A stretch of 64,000 bases of DNA, taken from Ferrimonas lipolytica. GTDB lineage: Bacteria > Pseudomonadota > Gammaproteobacteria > Enterobacterales > Shewanellaceae. Made by a program: the position numbers and the translations under genes. The notes under the pieces were generated by a model that worked only from the letters and a program-made list of their open reading frames with translations, was not told where the DNA came from and made no database searches. Positions 60,148 to 64,000 of the stretch are shown one piece after another (the stretch's first letter is position 1; every line of letters starts with the position of its first letter). The stretch spans positions 3,844,001 to 3,908,000 of the forward strand of contig NZ_CP051180.1 of NCBI RefSeq assembly GCF_012295575.1. The letters are read 5' to 3'.

Positions 60148-60438
60148 GGCTGTGTCACAGTTAAGTGGTTAGGTTTATATCAAGCCTTCGGCTCTACCGA
60201 TTGCAGAACTCTTAAAGGGTTATGTCGCGGTGGCGACAGCACATTCTTGTATGCATTAAGGGGGAGCTTCGCCCCCTTTGGAACTCCCCTTGCCTTAGAA
60301 CGCAGTCCCAAACGCTTCGCTGGACTGCTTCAATGCGGCAAAAGATCAACAGCGGTAGTGTTATCCCCTTGTATCAAAACGCGCCTAGCCGGTGCTTTAA
60401 CAGCATTGGCAAGAACAACACTTAGTTGCTACACAGCC
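60148..60438 (+). mobile_element. MITE-like repeat, copy D
   Basis: 291 bp. Left end GGCTGTGTCACAGTTAAG; right end TTGCTACACAGCC. Flanks TATTTGTT (60140-60147) and TTTTTGTT (60439-60446) match at 7 of 8. Internal stems: AGCC/GGCT (60183-60193), TGTCGC/GCGACA (60223-60238), AAGGGGG/CCCCCTT (60258-60278), GCAGTCC/GGACTGC (60302-60328). No transposase. Confidence 0.87.
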
Positions 60439-60462
60439 TTTTTGTTTGCCTATCACCAACCT

Positions 60463-61533
60463 TTAGTTGTGGATCTGTGCATGCCAGTTAGGCAACACCT
60501 GCGTATGTAATTGGCGCAGTGTTGCGGTTGATTGATGGCCACAAGCAATCAACAAACAATCTATACCGAGTGCGTGGGCAACCTCGAGATCATGATCGGT
60601 ATCGCCGATCATAATGGTGTCGGATTTGGCTATCTTGGCCAGTGTTAACAGCTCGTGCCCTCGTTCAACTTTACTGACGGCATGATGGTTATCGAGGCCA
60701 AAAACCGAATCGAACAATGGCGTTATCTGATGATGTTCAAGGCAATGTTCAAGGCTCGACTGTGACGCCGCCGATAGGATCGATTGACGATGATCCGTCG
60801 CTAGCTGCCGCAGCAAAAACAAACAGCCAGGGTGGAGCTGAAGCTTATCGCGGTTGGCCTGATAGGCCTTGCCAAAGTAGCTACAGATTTCATCAAAACT
60901 AATGCGGTCAAAGTCGAAACCGGCTGCGGCGTAATAGTCGCTGACCGGATGGCAGAACTGGTCGCGATAATGTTCTAGGGTGGTGGTGGGCAGTTGCTGC
61001 TTAGTGAGCATCTGATTAACGATATCCACCGCCAGTGGCGCATCATCGACTAGGGTTCCGTTCCAATCCCACACTACATGTTTATAGCTCTTTAACCGTT
61101 GTAATAACGCCATGCGCAGTTCTACTTGGGCAAACAGGTGCGGTTGGATCAATGGATGGGTGAATTGTGTCGCATTGGGGGCAGCACCAACCTGTTGTAT
61201 TTCTGCCATCTCGCTGCCGATTGGCAATGGCCCCAGCTCGCTAATTTCAGCAACACAAAGCAGCCCAGACGCGCTGTGACCGGCATTGTCGGTCACGTGG
61301 TATAGCTCAATCGGCTCTAGGGTAAATTGGCTGGCGCCGGTTTCCTCTACTAACTCTCTAGCGGCAGCTTGCTCTGCCGTTTCGCCAGCGTCAATTTTGC
61401 CACCGGGAATATCCCAGCTCTGGCGTTGGTGATGCCGACTTAGGATCCATTGCCCTTGATAACGTGCCATTACAACAACGTATTTCAATGAGGAGTGGCT
61501 TGGTGCTGGCCACGCGGAGAAGGAGAGTTGCAT
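60463..61533 (-). CDS. Nudix hydrolase - HAD hydrolase fusion
   Basis: 356 aa in one open frame. Residues 15-140 form a Nudix domain whose box at 45-67 (GKIDAGETAEQAAARELVEETG) fits the consensus completely. Residues 150-356 form a HAD phosphatase (phosphoglycolate phosphatase-like) with motif I at D156 in DWNGTLVDD, where the usual second Asp is Asn158, and motif IV IGDTDHDLEVA. Both halves act on phosphorylated small molecules, so a two-step nucleotide or sugar-nucleotide clean-up is conceivable, but the substrate is unknown. Convergent with arsJ across repeat D. Confidence 0.85.
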   Translation of the reverse strand: MQLSFSAWPAPSHSSLKYVVVMARYQGQWILSRHHQRQSWDIPGGKIDAGETAEQAAARELVEETGASQFTLEPIELYHVTDNAGHSASGLLCVAEISELGPLPIGSEMAEIQQVGAAPNATQFTHPLIQPHLFAQVELRMALLQRLKSYKHVVWDWNGTLVDDAPLAVDIVNQMLTKQQLPTTTLEHYRDQFCHPVSDYYAAAGFDFDRISFDEICSYFGKAYQANRDKLQLHPGCLFLLRQLATDHRQSILSAASQSSLEHCLEHHQITPLFDSVFGLDNHHAVSKVERGHELLTLAKIAKSDTIMIGDTDHDLEVAHALGIDCLLIACGHQSTATLRQLHTQVLPNWHAQIHN

Positions 61534-61725
61534 AGAGTTGGTCTGTCGGCAAACAAAGAGCTGAAGTTATACCATTGCAGCTGGCCTTGGTCTAAACCAA
61601 CCGGTGCTGACGTGAGCCAGACCGCTTAGTTAACTAGCGCAATAGCGTGTATTTAGCAGGGTTTAAGGTTGCCTCAGGTACTGGCTCTGCCACAATGGTG
61701 GCACTGCTCATCTATCGTTGTTGTT

Positions 61726-64000
61726 ATGTCGCTGTTGTTACCTATCGATTCACTTCACTCTCACTTTGTTACCGCATTAACGCAAAACCATTTGGTGGTT
61801 GAAGCGGAAACCGGCTCGGGCAAATCAACTCGATTACCGCTGTGGGCGGCAGAGCAGGGCAAAGTATTGGTGGTTGAGCCGCGACGAATTGCTTGTACCG
61901 CCCTCGCCGAGTTCGTGGGGCAAGGGCGAGCCGATGTCGGTTATTCGATTCGTTTTGATAATCAGGTGGACGACAACACTCGGGTCGCCTTTGTCACTCC
62001 AGGGGTAGCGCTATCGTGGTACAACGAGAATCGTTTAGCGGATTTCACCACCGTCATTATTGATGAGTTTCATGAGCGGCGCTGGGATACTGATCTGCTG
62101 TTGGCATTGCTGCAAAAGGGGGCTGGGCATCGTTTGGTACTGACGTCAGCCACGGTCGATGGTGAGCGCTTGGCGAACTATCTTGGTGGCGAGCGCTTAT
62201 ACGCCGAGGGGCGTCGTTTCGATGTAGATATTAGCTATCAGGCTAAAGATAGCCAAAGCCTGCCAAGTGACCGCGACTTAGTATCACGGTTGAAGTCTGC
62301 GCTGCTCAGTCACATCGATAACGACCACGGTGATGTGTTGGTGTTTCTGCCGGGGCGCAAAGAGATAACCCAAGCCCAAGCAAGTTTAACGTCGGCCCTA
62401 CCTAATTGTTTGTTGTTGGCACTGCATGCAGGTGTAACTAAGGCCGAACAGCAGCTGGCGCTCGCGCCAAACAAACAACGGCGAATCGTATTGGCGACCA
62501 ACGTGGCGGAGACTTCACTAACCATCCCTGGAGTGACCTTAGTGATTGATTCCGGTTTGGAGCGTCGTACCAGCCAGCGCAATGGCCGCACCGTGCTCGG
62601 GTTGACTCGTATCTCCAAAGCGTCGGCTCAGCAGCGCGCGGGTCGTGCTGGCCGTATTGCCGCCGGACGTTGTGTGCGACTGTGGGGCCAATTTGCGCCG
62701 CTTGAGGCGTTAACGCCACCGGAGTTACAGCGAGAAGAGTTGGTTGAGCCGATGCTAGCTGCTGCCTGCGCTGAGCAAGCGCTCGGCCAGCTTACCTTTG
62801 TCGACACCCTGCCGCCCAAATCGCTGCAGCTGGCGGCAGCAAAGCTGCAGCAGATGCAGGCAATCGATGTTGATGGCAAGGTAACGGCGCATGGTCGTCG
62901 GCTCTATCGGTTGCCTATAGATACTCAGTTTGCCCATCTTATTAGCGCGATGGAGAACAAAACCAACCAAGAGGCGATGGTTGATTTGGTGGCGGCGTTA
63001 TCTATTGGTCAGCGCTTATGGCAGGCGCCCAAAGGTGAAGAAGCAATGAAGGCGTTGCAGCAATGGCAACCAATACCTTGCGATGCCACCACCTTGGTTA
63101 AGATCGTCCGCGAATCGGCACCAGAGGCATTAACGGTTGATGCTAATATGCGCGCCGAAGCGCGGCAGATGGCGCAGCAGATCCGCTCCACATTAAATTT
63201 GCCGCAATTGCAGGCGGCATCCTATTTAGATAGGCCGTCATGGTTGGCCGCGATCCTTGCGGCGATGCCTGAGTTGGCCTTTGTTCGCCGTACTAAAAGG
63301 CGGGAGGCATTGGGTAATGGCAGCGTTGAGGTTAGCCCCAGTCGCGATACCCGCTTTAATGACGAGGCTGAAGCGGCGTTGGTGCTGGACCAATTCGCAT
63401 TGCCCGGTCGGGGCGTACGCCAAACCCTTAATTTAGCCACCTGTATGATGCCAATTTCGTTAGCACAATTATGCGAAGCTCAACTTGGACATGAACAACT
63501 AAGTGAGCGCCGTGCCGATGAACAGGGGCAGCGATTGCATGAGCGCATCTACGCTGGCCGGGTTATTGGCTCGCAGTGGCGAACGGTCGAGGGCGAGCTT
63601 GGTATTGAGTTACTGGTGGAGCAAATCCTGACCGGTAAAAAGATGACTCCGGTTGGAGCACGACTACAGGCCGATGCTCAGGCGTGGGCGCTCTATCTTG
63701 CATTAGGCGAGGCTGATGGTGAGCCGATCGAGCCACAGCAATGGTTACTGCAGCAGCTGCAAGACTTAGGGGTAGAAAGCGCGGAAGATCTGTTGCTGTT
63801 GGAGGTGGACGATCTCAAATTTGACGGAGTGCCTGAGTGGCAGCGAGCGGAGTTTGAGCAGCGTTTTCCGCAGCAACTCACTTTGGCAGAGTTAAAGCTG
63901 ACGGTGGAGTATCAACCTCGAGGCAAGCTGGTAACCGTGGTATACGCGAGTGGCCGACGCAAAATGGATCCAAAGCGATGGGAGCTACCCAAATGGAGCG
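61726..64000 (+). CDS. HrpB-like DExH-box helicase, 3' end outside window
   Basis: Open from the ATG at 61726 to the window edge (758 codons). Walker A AETGSGKST, motif Ia EPRRIA, motif II DEFH in VIIDEFHERRWDTDLLL, motif III TSAT, then NVAETSLTIPGV and QRAGRAGR (motifs V and VI), a ratchet region, and an HrpB-type C-terminal region. DEFH rather than DEAH is typical of HrpB. Function of HrpB proteins is poorly defined. Divergent from the Nudix-HAD gene over 192 bp. Confidence 0.85.
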   Translation, partial: MSLLLPIDSLHSHFVTALTQNHLVVEAETGSGKSTRLPLWAAEQGKVLVVEPRRIACTALAEFVGQGRADVGYSIRFDNQVDDNTRVAFVTPGVALSWYNENRLADFTTVIIDEFHERRWDTDLLLALLQKGAGHRLVLTSATVDGERLANYLGGERLYAEGRRFDVDISYQAKDSQSLPSDRDLVSRLKSALLSHIDNDHGDVLVFLPGRKEITQAQASLTSALPNCLLLALHAGVTKAEQQLALAPNKQRRIVLATNVAETSLTIPGVTLVIDSGLERRTSQRNGRTVLGLTRISKASAQQRAGRAGRIAAGRCVRLWGQFAPLEALTPPELQREELVEPMLAAACAEQALGQLTFVDTLPPKSLQLAAAKLQQMQAIDVDGKVTAHGRRLYRLPIDTQFAHLISAMENKTNQEAMVDLVAALSIGQRLWQAPKGEEAMKALQQWQPIPCDATTLVKIVRESAPEALTVDANMRAEARQMAQQIRSTLNLPQLQAASYLDRPSWLAAILAAMPELAFVRRTKRREALGNGSVEVSPSRDTRFNDEAEAALVLDQFALPGRGVRQTLNLATCMMPISLAQLCEAQLGHEQLSERRADEQGQRLHERIYAGRVIGSQWRTVEGELGIELLVEQILTGKKMTPVGARLQADAQAWALYLALGEADGEPIEPQQWLLQQLQDLGVESAEDLLLLEVDDLKFDGVPEWQRAEFEQRFPQQLTLAELKLTVEYQPRGKLVTVVYASGRRKMDPKRWELPKWS

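Noticed and set aside
57064-60438. Composite transposon made of copies C and D
   Set aside because: Each copy's own left and right 8-bp flanks match better than the outer flanks do, and no transposase is present, so two independent insertions are simpler.

Overview
The window is chromosomal DNA from a Gammaproteobacterium. Gene content and order (a complete division/cell-wall cluster, dciA between lpxC and secA, pilABCD-coaE-zapD-yacG, nadC/ampDE/pdhR-aceEF-lpd, acnB, rsd/hemE) fit the Alteromonadales, closest in flavour to Shewanella/Ferrimonas relatives. That placement is inference from gene order and protein similarity remembered from those groups; no rRNA or tRNA is present to confirm it. 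Nearly everything is densely packed core genome. The accessory signal lies mostly between 53 and 61 kb.

Layout: 1-14.5 kb is the dcw cluster on the + strand (3' end of ftsI, then murE, murF, mraY, murD, ftsW, murG, murC, ddlB, ftsQ, ftsA, ftsZ, lpxC), mostly with overlapping stop/start codons, so it reads as one coupled operon for peptidoglycan precursors and the divisome, with lpxC (lipid A) at the end. 14.5-19.5 kb holds dciA (helicase loader, - strand), an M23 LytM-type protein, secA and a MutT-like Nudix gene. 19.4-27 kb is a - strand type IV pilus block: pilA, pilB, pilC, pilD, coaE, zapD, yacG, and an O-oligosaccharyltransferase-like (PglL/TfpO) gene. 27-37 kb carries nadC, a retropepsin-like protease, ampD-ampE, and pdhR-aceE-aceF-lpd with a visible PdhR operator. 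37-47.9 kb carries a very large Reg_prop/PAS/GGDEF/EAL sensor, hxpB, acnB, rsd, hemE and a CpeT-like gene. 48-54.5 kb has a pseudouridine kinase with an N-terminal HTH plus psuG, a uracil-DNA-glycosylase-family gene, a second GGDEF/EAL protein and a patatin-like lipase. 54.7-64 kb has ygiQ, an arsenate-detoxification pair (ArsJ-associated GAPDH and the ArsJ exporter), a Nudix-HAD fusion and the start of an HrpB-like helicase that runs off the window.

Most notable findings. (1) Four copies (18763, 53315, 57064, 60148) of a roughly 270-291 bp non-coding element have imperfect terminal inverted repeats starting GGCTGTGT and an 8-bp flanking direct repeat each (one perfect, three 7 of 8). They behave as a MITE family inserted just downstream of genes, three of the four in the T-tract of an intrinsic terminator. 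(2) A near-consensus Pho box (15 of 18) with a properly spaced -10 lies directly upstream of the gapArs-arsJ pair. This suggests arsenate detoxification is wired to phosphate starvation, and the same pair is bracketed by two MITE copies. (3) A PglL/TfpO-like ligase sits in the pilin operon and the major pilin ends in Cys-Ser, which predicts glycosylation of the pilin C-terminal serine. Several convergent gene pairs share hairpins placed inside coding tails.
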